Part shown: positions 1 through 11,055 of the stretch, in pieces
Numbering within the stretch: position 1 is the stretch's first letter
Layout: each line of letters starts with the position of its first letter
DNA from: Moniliella sp. 'wahieum'
Lineage: Eukaryota > Basidiomycota > Moniliellomycetes > Moniliellales > Moniliellaceae
NCBI GenBank assembly: GCA_003971905.1
Contig: RSEE01000012.1
Span: forward strand, 1 to 64,000
Length of the DNA stretch: 64,000 bases
Direction: 5' to 3'
Program-made: the position numbers and the translations under genes
The notes under the pieces: model-generated
The model's input: only the letters and a program-made list of their open reading frames with translations
What the model was told of the DNA's origin: nothing
Databases searched by the model: none

Positions 1-1735
1 CAGGTTTTCCCCTGTACTACGTTTCCTTGCCGACTATTATGCAACAAGATAACCAATGTGCTCTCGTTGCTAGCACATCGCCTGGTCGTCTTTCTTTCCT
101 TTGTCGCCCCGCTAAGGTGCACGTTTACCGTACATGTTTTTGATGTTGGGTGGGGCTATGTGCGATATGGGGATTCAATGGAGGGTCATGCATGTGTTGG
201 CCGCTGCCTTCAAATGCTGACGAAAGGAATACGTGATGTTAGATTGCTGCTGTCTGGCCTTCTACTTTTATGCCAACTCTTCCAAGAAGCGGCGCCCCTC
301 AAAGTAGAAGTCCCTTCTTTGGTTGGTACAGTGAGGCATAACGTTCGATACGCCTCTCAGTGCTTCATCCCGTGCGGCCCCATCTTCCTGGCACCAGCCG
401 CGAGTACACCCGTCTGCCTGTCATGATGTATGGCAATGCTGCTATCATCTTTGTTCGCTTTGTGGCCCTGGTACTGTTTGCATGCAGTTTCGTACACCAT
501 GCCCATACCCTAGGAACTTGGCTCGATGCCCTCGCCGCTCCCAACAATGCGATCAGCTGTAACCGATATGGACGGTATCTCTCCAAACTTGGTGCGCACA
601 TGGGTTCGATGAAGATTACTAGCCCAAATTGTGGTGATGGTACGTTGCCCACGCTCTTTGTGCTCTCTTGTGCTCTCTTGCGGTAGAAGTTACTGAAAGC
701 AGATGCCGGCTAGGCAGCCCCAGCCAAAATTCAACGTACATACTTCCACAACAAGGGAACTGGGCTGCAGCAATGCCTCTTATCCACAGGCAAGCGACGC
801 GTACGCGGTAAAAGTGCAGGCACTCCTGTACTTGACGATAAGCAGCCGCCCTCTCAAGGCAAGTATGCGCACTGCTAATTTCAATCACTTGTCTAGGGTC
901 CTCCGCTGCCTTCCCCTTCCCTGAGCCAAAGGCTTCAGACACGCTACTGCCGCCCAAGCCGGTGCTACGCAGCCTTGCCACACTTGCAGCCGCCTCTGCT
1001 ATACGCCGAGAGGCCTCTCCTTGTCCCTAGCTCCGCAGCGGACCCACCAACCAGCCCAAGCGCGTAACTACCGTGAGTCGTCCTTAGGACCCCAAGGGAT
1101 TGTACCCCTCAAACACCCCGCGGCGCCCGCCCGTGACATTTGCTTGGTTTCCCTACCGATCATGTTGCAAACCCACAGCCTAGGAGGGACTAGGCATTCT
1201 CGGTGCGTTGGCTGACCAAGAATGCAAGACGAGAAGACGTGTGTATCCGCACAACGTTCTGAACTGCGTGCGCTGCTTTGGCCAATGTGTCCAAGGCACT
1301 CTTGGGGTACTACTACTCGAGTAGTATGGCAGTGAGTCCGGTCAAATTGGTGTGGTGGCCTCTTTTTTCTCTGACATTTGGCGTAAGGAAGAGGTCGAGA
1401 TTAGGCCGCCAGTGAGAACGTGTCGGTACCCGAAAATGGTGAGGTCCGTTCCAGACCCCCGTTCCCGTCACGTCGTCGACTGCCAAAGCTGGGCCGAAAG
1501 TAGCCAGCCAGCGTGGTGAACCGGGCGCGTCCCAAGACTGGTGGTCTGGACGGGGTGAAGCCTTGTGTCTTTCGTCCTTGCTTGAAGGGCATGTTTTGGG
1601 AAGGCTGGCTCTGGCTTGCGACGTGAGGGACTGCACTCACGCGCTCCCTGCGGTTTTCTTCGTACGCCCATCCTCCCACACAGCCGGTCGGCATGGAATG
1701 GGTGAGAATCACACCCTACCTGACTGTTGTTCCTC
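1..1735. other. No gene recognised
   Basis: Short open frames occur on both strands, but none shows a recognisable family motif, a convincing splice structure or the C-rich leader seen before other starts in this window. One frame near 58-426 begins with a hydrophobic stretch that could pass for a signal peptide; this alone does not support a gene. Confidence 0.4.
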
Positions 1736-4070
1736 TCATCTACGCCCAAGCGCGAGGGGGACGAGGCGATGGTGCGTAGTGGGATGTCGATCCGGTCCCG
1801 GGGCAGGATGTGGGTCGCGTGTAGGGCGAGAGGGGCAGCTGGCGGTGGCAAGAGACGCGATCCAAGCGACGCGTTTTGGCTCCAGCTTCCACCATCGCCC
1901 CTGCCCAACGACCACCACCACCACCCGCAGCCCCCACTCTACCACCAGTGGTACTCCTACCCACCCTCCGGTTTCATAGAGAAACGCCATATATCCGACA
2001 TTTTTACAGCAGGCTGCAGCCCGTCCTAGTAAGGGCTCTACCATTACTATAGCCCGTGCGTCTACCAAAACTATACATCGTGGGACACAGAACCAGCCAA
2101 GGAATCCATTGGGGGGGACCACTAAGATTGACCAAGACCGTACCCCTGGCAGCTTGGCATCCAGGTTGGGCACACCATCCCCTCCGTCCGTTCGACGGAC
2201 GCCATCCGATCACAGGCCGACCAGGAGTCGTCCATCGCCACCTTGTCCCAGGGAGCCGTGGCAGGGAAGAGTCGTGTTGTGGTGGGCAGATGTTGTTGTA
2301 CGTTGATGGAGCTTAGTGAGTTGCGAGGTACCGTTGGGCAGCGGTGCTCCAGTCCCAGTGGAACGCGTAGCCGGCATCTCCACATGGTCCAACACAGAGT
2401 ACTTGCCCAAAACCACTCCTCATCTTCCGAGTCCAGGAACGGCGTCAACGCTCCCCATTCCACCCTCTTGATGGACTGGATGCAGCGATAGAAAACATGT
2501 TTCATGGGCTGCAAGGAAACCAGTACGCCGTCGGAGTCAAGGCGCAGTGGTCCCATTGAATCTGTTCAGGTCGTGAACGCAAGAAAAGGCGTACAAGTCC
2601 GGGTCAATCCACCGTTGGATTACATGGGGCTCCCCATTGGGCAACACAGTAAACGGGCGAAAGGGTAAGGTAGTGCAGGTGATTTCCTCGGGCTGCCGCG
2701 CATGGGTCCAATCCAGCACATTGATCAACAACACCCCGAATGGTAGTCATCCTGCCGTATCCTTAGAATATCAAAGGGACCTACACCCTGGCAAGGCGCC
2801 AAAGCCTGGCCGTCGGGGGGCCGGGGAAGAAGGGAAGTGGTAGGCTTGGAGATGCAACATGCTTGGAATCATGGCGCGGCCATCTTGCATCCACGGGCGC
2901 AGCCTGGGCCAATCTCTTGGCCGGGGGACCAGGCGGTCGGGCGTGCGGCAATCAAGGATGGCGAACCAAGCCGGGTGGCGGTGGACACGGCCAGTAAAGG
3001 CATGCTTGTAGCCCTTGAGGACACCAAGGTAGTGTTTGTAGGAAAATTGTAACGCACGTGGCCCTTGATAAACTCCTCATCCTCGGCGTCTTCGTCCTCC
3101 AACAGGGCTTGCTGACAAAAGAAAACACGAGTGTCTCCGTTTCGGGGAAGACTTGACGTCCACACACAGAATCCACCCGAAACCAATTATGATTCGTCAT
3201 CCCCGTTTCTTAACGCCATTGAACGCACGATTCCTCCCCTGGCAAGAAGAAAAAGAGACAAGCAGGAAAAAGAGGGTTAGTCACTTGTCATCGCTCCCCC
3301 AACCAGCCGAGCAACAGTTTCCCCCGGCCAACAAAACCCAGAGGGCGCGTACCGGTTTGTTCTTCTCGGCCGCGGCGGTTGGCTCAAATCCACCGCGGGT
3401 TGCCAACTGAGCATCCGGCTGCGCTGGGAATCGAGATGATACTGGGACGGATCGAAGAGCAGTTGGTTCAGCGAGAACAAGACCTTGCCCGACTTACATC
3501 TTGAGCAACCATGTCGGATGATCCTGTCCACTTAATCGTAGGGTCGCTCGAATCGCTGAGCGTATCGTGGAAAAGAGCATGCGGGGCGTAAGACCCAAAG
3601 GCGCAAGTGAGTCGACGGCCTGGCCTGTGGTTAGATTGAACATGGAAACCATTTGTTTTCCAGGCATATGATAGTAATCAACCGACGGACCACTTGGGGA
3701 GGGGGGGAGGTAGGCGGGGGGAAGGTGGGCAACCAAAGAAGACCGCGTTAGAGCCACCACAAAGAGAGACCAAAACCAGACCACTGCCATCATCCTGGTT
3801 CCCTTCATCACGCATGCGAGCACAAGACGTACCAAGCTACCAAGCAGTCATTTCCTACCAGGGCGAATCGGATTCCCAATAAGAACAACTTCTGGTAAGT
3901 AACCCACCGGGAATGTCCAAGATGGTGGTCTTGAGCTTTGGTGAGAAATATTCATCATCGGTCGCAACGCAGTGCGCATCGTCCTGGGCTTGCAAGTCCG
4001 AACCACCATGGTGAACGACGACAGATATGTTGGTATTGCTCTCAGGATTGTCTGTGGCGAAAGGTCAGGC
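1736..4070 (-). CDS. Probable downstream exons of the F-box gene, or a separate unidentified gene
   Basis: The minus strand carries a chain of protein-like segments in different frames. A spliced-looking segment begins after a CAG acceptor near 4068 and reads through an acidic stretch containing HHGGSDLQ and ATDDEYFSPKLKTTILD. Later segments include YYHMPGKQMVSMFNLTTGQ (about 3600-3670), FIKGHVRYNFPTNTT (about 3050), LINVLDWTHARQPEE (about 2700) and a Trp-rich acidic piece, LDSEDEEWFW (about 2430). The phrase MVSMFNLTTGQ resembles one blade of a beta-propeller. A propeller or similar C-terminal domain behind the F-box just upstream would fit, but I cannot name a family. Intron boundaries and the true stop are uncertain. 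The three N-x-T sites could instead mean a secreted product. Confidence 0.3.
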
Positions 4071-4182
4071 GGGATCAAGAAAGAGGGGGAGGAACAAGAA
4101 CGAGAATATGAACAAGCAAGAGCCGCCGCAACGACAACCAAAACAGCAACGTACCCCGACCCAAACGCTCAGCAACGGACCA

Positions 4183-4873
4183 TCAGAGACCACATCGCCC
4201 CCAAAAACGTCCAATCTTCCGGTGCGGCATAGGCATACAACACATCTTGTGCGACTCGTCCCAATATAACATCAGCTCTCGTCTTCGTCGAACGTTATCC
4301 GGGTACTGCGAAAGCTCAACCCGCCGTACTTGCTCTGCGGCGGACCTCGATATTGATCCCCTTGGCGGCGCCTCACCATCACACTCGTCGAACACAACCG
4401 GGTTGACGAGCGGGCGGAGAACAAAGGAGTTGGTAGGGTTGGTGGGGTCCATCTGTGCGGGAGAAGGAGAGGGAGAAGGAGGCGGAAGCCGGAGAGGTGT
4501 GCCAGACAAACTCCATCCAAAGGGGGCGTGGAGGAGTTCGTTGGCAATGACCAGTGCCTGCCATGTCGGGGAACAGTGTCCAAGCCGCAGGCGTAGGTCG
4601 CGTCTTGGAGCGGGAGCAGAGGCGACAGGGCAGGTGCAGCAGCCGGCAGGCGATGCGGCGCCAAAGCGTGTCGTTCCCCGAGAGGAACGCGTGCAGCCCT
4701 GCGGGCAGAGCGCAAGCGAAAGGCGCGAGGGTCAGTCTGTGGCGCAGGACAGCGGGAGCAGCAACAACACATACGCTTGCACGTCGACGCCAGCCGGACC
4801 ACATCGCACGGCTCCAGCTGCGGCGTGTCGGCCACTTGCCAGACAACTCGGCGGGCAGCCGCGCGAACGACAT
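4183..4873 (-). CDS. F-box protein (N-terminal part)
   Basis: F-box proteins link substrates to Skp1-Cullin1 ubiquitin ligases. From the ATG at 4873 the protein starts MSFARLPAEL, and about 10 residues later the F-box continues in another frame as QLEPCDVVRLASTCKRM, the usual second half of the motif. The switch falls where one G seems missing after GAGTTG. Further on come FLSGNDTLWRRIACRLL, a typical post-F-box segment, then ELMLYWDESHK after a likely intron ending near 4460 in a pyrimidine-rich CACAG. The frame stops at 4183, but a possible further intron would join it to the exons described downstream. The F-box is confident. The total length, substrate domain and 3-prime end are not. Confidence 0.6.
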
Positions 4874-5279
4874 CGAATCCGCCTGGCCGTCCACGCGCGG
4901 TGCAGAGAGGCAGCAAGGCAAGGCGAGCAAGCGGTCCCGGCTGCCAGTTGAACATTCTGAAGCCAATTGCCTGGCCGCCGGAGCCACGCCGTGGGCGGAA
5001 TTGAGGGCCGGGCGGACTTACTATGGCCCAGAGATAATGTCTGCCACGCTCATTCGCATCCCCAAGGCGATTCGGCCCCATTTTCTTCTCGGTCGCTTTC
5101 TCTCTGCCCTACTACTCGTATTGCCAGGTAGCTCCGTACACCTGTTGGCATTCACTCGAGGTAAATGCTTTTTTTGGTTTTATCGGGGGGCAGTCAGCAA
5201 ACATGAAGAGAACTGAGGTACCGGCACACAAAGAACAAAACATAAAGAAATCGGCCATGCCAACGGGGGGATTTTGGAA

Positions 5280-7113
5280 TTAGTGTGGGGTTAGATGAGG
5301 CCGAGGAGGGAGTGGGGGATGGATCATTGGTGTGCAGAATGCAGAGCAAAAGAGCTTGAGGGGAAGAAGTGGGCTGAGGAGAAAAAATAGCGGACGTTCC
5401 CGGTTACAGGGCAGGGTGGAAGCGGGATTGGTGCGAGCAGGTACGGCAGGAGTGATAACGGGAGGTACGGTAGATGTGCGGGTAGAGAGGTGATGGAGGC
5501 ATCGCAGTTCCTCCTGCATGGATTCGCGCATGGTGTGGTAGATACCTGTAGGAGAAAGGAGAATACAAGAGACAAAAGAAAACAAGTTCGTCAGCGGGCT
5601 CTGTTGTGCATAGACATAGACTGCGCAGAGAGTACACCCACGTTTTTCCCACTGGCCCCAGATGAGCCCGGTGTATAACATGGTTGTCCCGCCAAACCCG
5701 GCAGCAACAGAGAAAAAAGCAAACACAGCGCCCACCCCCCGCTGCGGCTGGAACCCCGCACCAATGCACAGGCCACCGCCAACACCACTGTGGTGAGAAA
5801 CGCGCCAAGCCAGAACCGCTGGTTGCGCTCTGCTTGTGCTTGCCCTTGGACCAACGCGGAGACAGCCGCGTCCAGGCACTCGACCGCGCGGGCCCTCTTT
5901 CCCTCTGACAGGTCTACGTCCTGCCCCTGCTCTGGATCCGTAGGTGCAGCCAGGGATGCGGTGGCCGAGGGTAGGGGGGGGAGGGGTGAGCGAGGAGGAA
6001 GGTCGCCTCCAGGCCGAAATGGTCAGAGTAGCTGATGTTGTGCTGCGGGATGAGTTCAGTAAAGGCGACACGGCAAGAAAGTGGGGTCATCTCTCCCCTC
6101 GCTGGTTGAGCCAAAGGGAGGTTGAGGTCGGAGCGGAAAGGGTGGGGGTCCAAACGTCGTCGACGAAACGAGGAGGAGTGTAGTAAATGTAATCCAGGCG
6201 TTTTCCTGCCCGCGGAGCGCGTTCCATCGAGCTTCTTGCCTGCTGTCCAAGTGTTGAGCGGCGAGTCACACGTTATGCCTAGCTCGGCGATACCACGATG
6301 AGGATCGGGCAAGGCGGCGTCCCTACCGTCCTTTCCCTCGGGACTGCCCTTCCCTCTCGTCACGCGCGGCGGCAAGAGACATTTGCATCTCGCCCAGTCT
6401 GGGTGGGTGGCGAGGTAAACGTCGGTCAGCCCGCCAACGTCGCGCAGAGGCGGGCAGACAGCGAGGCCGGCGTGCAATTAAAGTCGCCCATCTGGCAAGG
6501 CAAGACAACGTTAGGGTAGGGGATGAAGGTGAGGTGGAGGGGACGTACGAGCAAGACATGGCGGCCTTGCTGGGCGCTTTCGCGCGCCCACTGGGCCAGC
6601 TGCCAGGTTGGGTGATGCGTGGCAACGTGTCCACTCGGGCCCTGTTCGCCACCGGCAGCTACAGTGTGGGTGAGGAACACATCCAGCCCGCGGGGCAGGG
6701 CAGGCACGTCAATCGTAGCGACACCCACGCCCTTTCCAACGATCCAGTCGCCCTTGCCCCACGGGACAGGGAGGCCGTTGTAGTAGTACGAGATGGACTT
6801 GGTGCGGACAATGGGGAAGCGGGAGAAGAGGGCGAGGCCCATGCCAAAGGCACCGCCGTAGAAGAACTTGCTCCATGGGAAACGGGGGGCAAGGTACGCT
6901 GCAGCGCAATGTAGTCGACGTGCGACACCCACAGCTCCTCGAGTGCAACCAGGTCATACGCCGGCGTGCTGGTCACGAGGCGCTGGGCGATGGCGTCGAG
7001 ACGCAGCTGCTTCTTCTTGGACAGCGGCTCGGGCAGGCCCCACGTTGAGCGTCAGCACACGCAACACGTCCTTCCCATCCTCCTCGCGTCCCTACGTCGC
7101 CGGGGCTGTCCAT
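5280..7113 (-). CDS. Inositol phosphosphingolipid phospholipase C (Isc1 / neutral sphingomyelinase family)
   Basis: Isc1-type enzymes cleave the head group of inositol phosphosphingolipids or sphingomyelin to release ceramide and belong to the Mg2+-dependent endonuclease/exonuclease/phosphatase fold. Visible motifs in order are LTLNVWGLPEPLSKKKQLR near the start, LVALEELWV with the metal-binding Glu, FFYGGAFGMGLALFSRFPI, GDWIVGKGVGVATI (the P-loop-like element of the family), MGDFNCTPASL, and SDHFGLEATF with the catalytic Asp-His. The C-terminus carries two hydrophobic segments (LGAFLTTVVLAVACALV and ALCLLFSLLLPGLAG), as in Isc1 and nSMase2, so the protein should be membrane anchored. The ATG at 7113 is chosen because it opens a short leader just before the first motif. 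Likely introns lie near 6490-6540 and near 5556-5640. The motifs are spread over several frames, fitting the indel pattern of the window. The extreme C-terminus after the last intron is uncertain. Confidence 0.82.
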
Positions 7114-7617
7114 GAGGGGGGTGGGGGGTCGAGGATGGGAGGGAGATGGAGAGGAGGCGAGGCGAGGCGAAGGAGGTGCGCCGCACAGGCAGACGACAGC
7201 TCAGCTAGGGACAGCGGCATGCTGTGGGACGGCATTCCACACCGCCAGTTGCCACTTTCAAATCCAGGCAGGCAACCCTACCGACGATCAGCCGATCATG
7301 ATCTGTAGCTGAGGTGATCTTGCGGTGACGGGATAGATGGCTGACGCAGTGCGCCTCAGGGCACAGGGGCGCAGCAGGCAGCCCGCGGCCTCCCATCCTG
7401 TCCTTCCGACCACCGCCCCCATCCTCTTCGCTCCACTCAATACCTCCTGACCGCTGATCGTCTGGTCTGCCGCTCACTAGTACTTGCACACGAGTGTGCT
7501 GCTAGTGTCAAGTCGACGACGCAAGAGCTACTGAGTGGAACGAACCCTTTCGCTACCTCGCTCCTCTATCCCGCTTTCTCCCCTCGCTCCCCATTCCTTC
7601 CCGCTACCCCGACAGGA
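7114..7617. other. Intergenic, upstream of the phospholipase C gene
   Basis: This stretch separates the Isc1-type start from the retroelement-like region. It begins with a G-rich block that reads C-rich on the coding strand of the Isc1 gene, like leaders elsewhere in the window. Nothing else was identified. Confidence 0.4.
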
Positions 7618-10200
7618 TGTCCGTGTCCGAGCATACTACTGACACGCTGCGTAGAGTCACTACGCTCCATCGCCACGGCCGCCGGCATTCCGTCCGCGGC
7701 CGTCTCAGCAAGGATGCTCGTCGCCAGGCTCTCGCAGAAGCCGCTGCTCGAGTACGATCTTCCTAGCGACGCTCCTGCATCCTTCTACACGAGGGCGCTC
7801 TTGCGCGCGCTTCGCCATGCTACCGCAACTGGCGCCGCCGGCGGCTCAGCCGGACCTCCGACCACCCCCCGGGTACAGCCCAACACACCTCAGGATTCAA
7901 CGAGTCGCAATTCGGCCTACAGAATTTCGACAAGAATTCCCATCCGAACCCTTGGATCTTCCCCGTTGGCTGCTCACTTCGAGCGTTTCTGTACGGACAG
8001 AGGCCTGGACATGAACTCGAGCCGAGTGTGTCACTACGGTGCCACGTTGGTGCCCGAGTCGATCCCGTGGGCCCAGGTAGCCCTCATCTCGTGCCAAGGT
8101 TCCGACTCCTGGCCTCAATACGTCGCCGCGCTGGAAGAGAGCGCTAACCTTCCCCAGCGTCGCAGAGAACTCAAGGCCAGCATCCTCGAGGCCAGCACTA
8201 TCGGAACCTGACGTCCCTTGCTCTGCTCCGGCCGAGGTCTACAAGAATCGCGAGACCCTCGGCGGCGCGCCGGCATATGACGACACCCTCATGGAGCAGG
8301 CGACGGCATGTATGCCCGACCAATTCCGGATCCGACTCGTCGAAGCCCAGACCTACGGCTGGGACGAGTGGTACAACGTCTTGCGCCGTCTCATCCCACT
8401 GCCGCGCGCGAAGCCGCTCCGGCTCCGGCTGCCACCCCGGTTACCACCCGGTCCACCCGCCGTCGCGCAGAAGACGAACAACAGGAGCCGCACGCCCGCG
8501 ACCCCGCGCTCAGGCCGCGCCCCTCAGACACAACCCAGTTTCTTTCCGTCTCAGCGCCGGCCTATGACCGCTCGTTCTCAAGGGCCAGCTCGCATTAACC
8601 CAGGCGGCATTTACCACCACGCGCATGCACCAAGAGCAGGAAATCTCCTTGCCAGGCAACGCTGCTATGAGAACTAACGCCGCACCCTCGCCGAGCGCCA
8701 CAACCGGCGCCTCCTCCTTTTGCCGGCACGATCGGGTCCCCACACTCGATTCGGATGCTGCCTATCACGGCACATCGCTGCTGTTCCTACCGACCAAACG
8801 GAGTCTGACACCGAGTCGGATGGATCAGCTACAGTTATTGACGGCGGAACCGCCGCTGAGGACCGGGTACACAGGCCGCGTCTCCACTACGTCGGGATGG
8901 GACCAACATGTTGAGAACTTGGCCCAATGTTATGCATTCTGCGCCGAGATGAACGATATCATCGCCTTGGCGCGCACGGTTGTGCCCGGCAATATGGTGA
9001 TGGCTCTGATCGTGGCGGCTAGGAAGAGAGCGGCGCACCTCGGTATCGTGACCATTGGCTTCTGCCGTACGACAAAAGTCGCTTCCTACGGTCAACGCCG
9101 CGATTGAAACTGCTTTGAAGCACAGTGGTGGCTGGTCAAATCTGCCCAAGCTCACAGCAAAAGCTGCATCCTATCGTTCGTGGTCGTCGTATATGCAAGA
9201 CTTCTTCGGAGCTGTAGAGCGAATCCTGGATAACATAATCAAGACGAATGTGCTCCTGTTGGACAATGCAAGCTCTCAGACTGGATACAATTATGAGGCT
9301 GACCTTGACCTGGGGCAGTTCCTGGTCACCACGTTGGACAGGGACGGATCCACGTCCCTCGTCGGGCCCTGAAAGACGGTATCTTGGACCTCGTTGGCGT
9401 CCGCGATATGGAGCTATTTCAAGCGGACACGCATTTCTCAGGATCCATGGACGCTTCTTCGTAACGACCCTGCGCCTACGTGGTGACAAAAGTGGTGCGG
9501 AGTACATTCGACTGTTTGACGCGTGGCGCGGCCGCTACGAGATTTATACAGGCGCAGACCTTCCTCCCTTCGTTCGCAACATGTTCCTGATCAACGGTCT
9601 AGGAAAAGGCATTTTACCTGTCACTCTCCCGAGGAAAGCTGAAATCGATGGCGTGACATGGGAGGATCTGGCGGAACGCATCAAATTCATCCCTGCACGT
9701 ACGGCAAGCGGCAAATGCGGGCGCAAGACGCACAAGACCCAGGACTGCGTCTGGTGAGGCGTACCGAGTCCTTCTCGCAGCAACAACACGAAGTTGGCGT
9801 AAACGGACTCGTCACGTCAGTCTGGTTAAGCCTGCCGCGGCCACGGTGGGAAATGGTGGGGGCAATGGTAGGGATGTTCCCCCTCTTAGCCGCAACGAAT
9901 ATGAGGCATGACGAGGTGCGGATGCAAGCGAGTGGAAAGCAGGCGTTCCAGAACACGAGGTGAAGAACTTGGAAGACCGGGGGGTCTGGGAGAGTGTGCT
10001 GCGGCCGGCAACTCGCTCCTACCACTATGTACGTGAGAGCAACCGAGCGGGTAGTGTCGCGCCTGTGTCCATCGAAAGTATGGACAGCGTCTCCGACCTC
10101 CACACCAAAAGCCTGGGATGTAAGGTCTTGGGGCCGCTGCGTGACCGCGACTTAACGCCGCACTGGTGTATAGTGGCGCCGGTAGCCCAAGCCCGCAACC
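7618..10200 (+). mobile_element. Fossil Ty1/copia-like retroelement remains
   Basis: Protein-like segments resemble parts of a Ty1/copia polyprotein. Around 9130-9260 the line LPKLTAKAASYRSWSSYMQ looks like the opening of a copia Gag. Around 9490-9690 DKSGAEYIRLFDAW and GVTWEDLAERIKFI match the later Gag region. Around 9890-10160, SEWKAGVPEHEVKNLEDRG resembles the start of a copia reverse transcriptase domain, and SVSDLHTKSLGCK resembles the tail of its RNase H domain. A further open stretch at 7618-8680 is of unknown origin and may be another Gag-like piece. The element is broken and strongly reduced. No terminal repeats were recognised. Age cannot be estimated without them, but it looks old. 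Confidence 0.55.
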
Positions 10201-11055
10201 TTGGGGTTCATAGTTCCTTGCAATATTCCTTCCTGGCGGGCAGGAATGTTCTCTAGTCTCTGTAGCTCCTGTGCAATGCAATACGCCATCACGGCCGTTC
10301 ACTGGTCTTCTACATGCTTGTAGGAGATGAAGCTTGAAGAAGCTACTATAGGGATAGGCCGCAACACTAACGACACAGTGGAAGTGCCCATTAAAGGTGA
10401 CGCCAAAAGCGGGGTGAGACAACTAAGTCGCCGAGAGTTCGCATTATGAAATGGCACGGCGGGGCGCAGACGCTGCAGGGTCGCCTTCCTACGCTATACT
10501 ATACCCTGCCCCCAAGAACAGGGAACGAGCGAGAGGAGAGGCTCGCCCGAATACAAAGCGAGACCAGACAACCTATGACACTGCCCAGCATGTCAACCGA
10601 TCAATTTGATCACAGAGGCCCAAGTGCTCATCGACCTAATTTCCTGTTCCCGACACCTCAGATGGCCAAATGGGGACTGTGACTCTTCGATCGGCCCAAG
10701 CTATTATATTCCTTCGGCTGCTGCGCGTAGCGAAATGCGTATACACCATTTTCATCATCAGCCAGGCTGGCTTCGGGAGAAGTACAGAGGGAGAGAAAGG
10801 AGGAGGAAGCCTCACAGGGGAAAACAAGGTATGAGTGAAGCAGGAACAAGAGACGAGAGGGGGCAGAGGGGGGGTGCATCATAGGATGGTGTTCATCTCT
10901 CGCTGGCAAAGCCACAGTGAGGACTACTCGGAGTCTTGGTAAGAAAGGCCTGGGGCATGGTTGAGGCACATATTCACATTTGCCCTCCTCCTTGCCCCCT
11001 CCCCCCCTCCGCAACGTCCCATTGCATCGAGCCTGGGCGGAACACAGAAAGAAAT
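10201..11055. other. Intergenic, no gene recognised
   Basis: This stretch lies between the retroelement remains and the 3-prime end of the sugar transporter. Open frames are short and without family motifs. A purine-rich tract on the plus strand near 10780-10870 is simple sequence. Confidence 0.4.

Noticed and set aside
58-426. Possible small secreted protein at the left edge
   Set aside because: It has only a hydrophobic start and no homologous motif or leader. The composition does not differ from neighbouring non-coding DNA.
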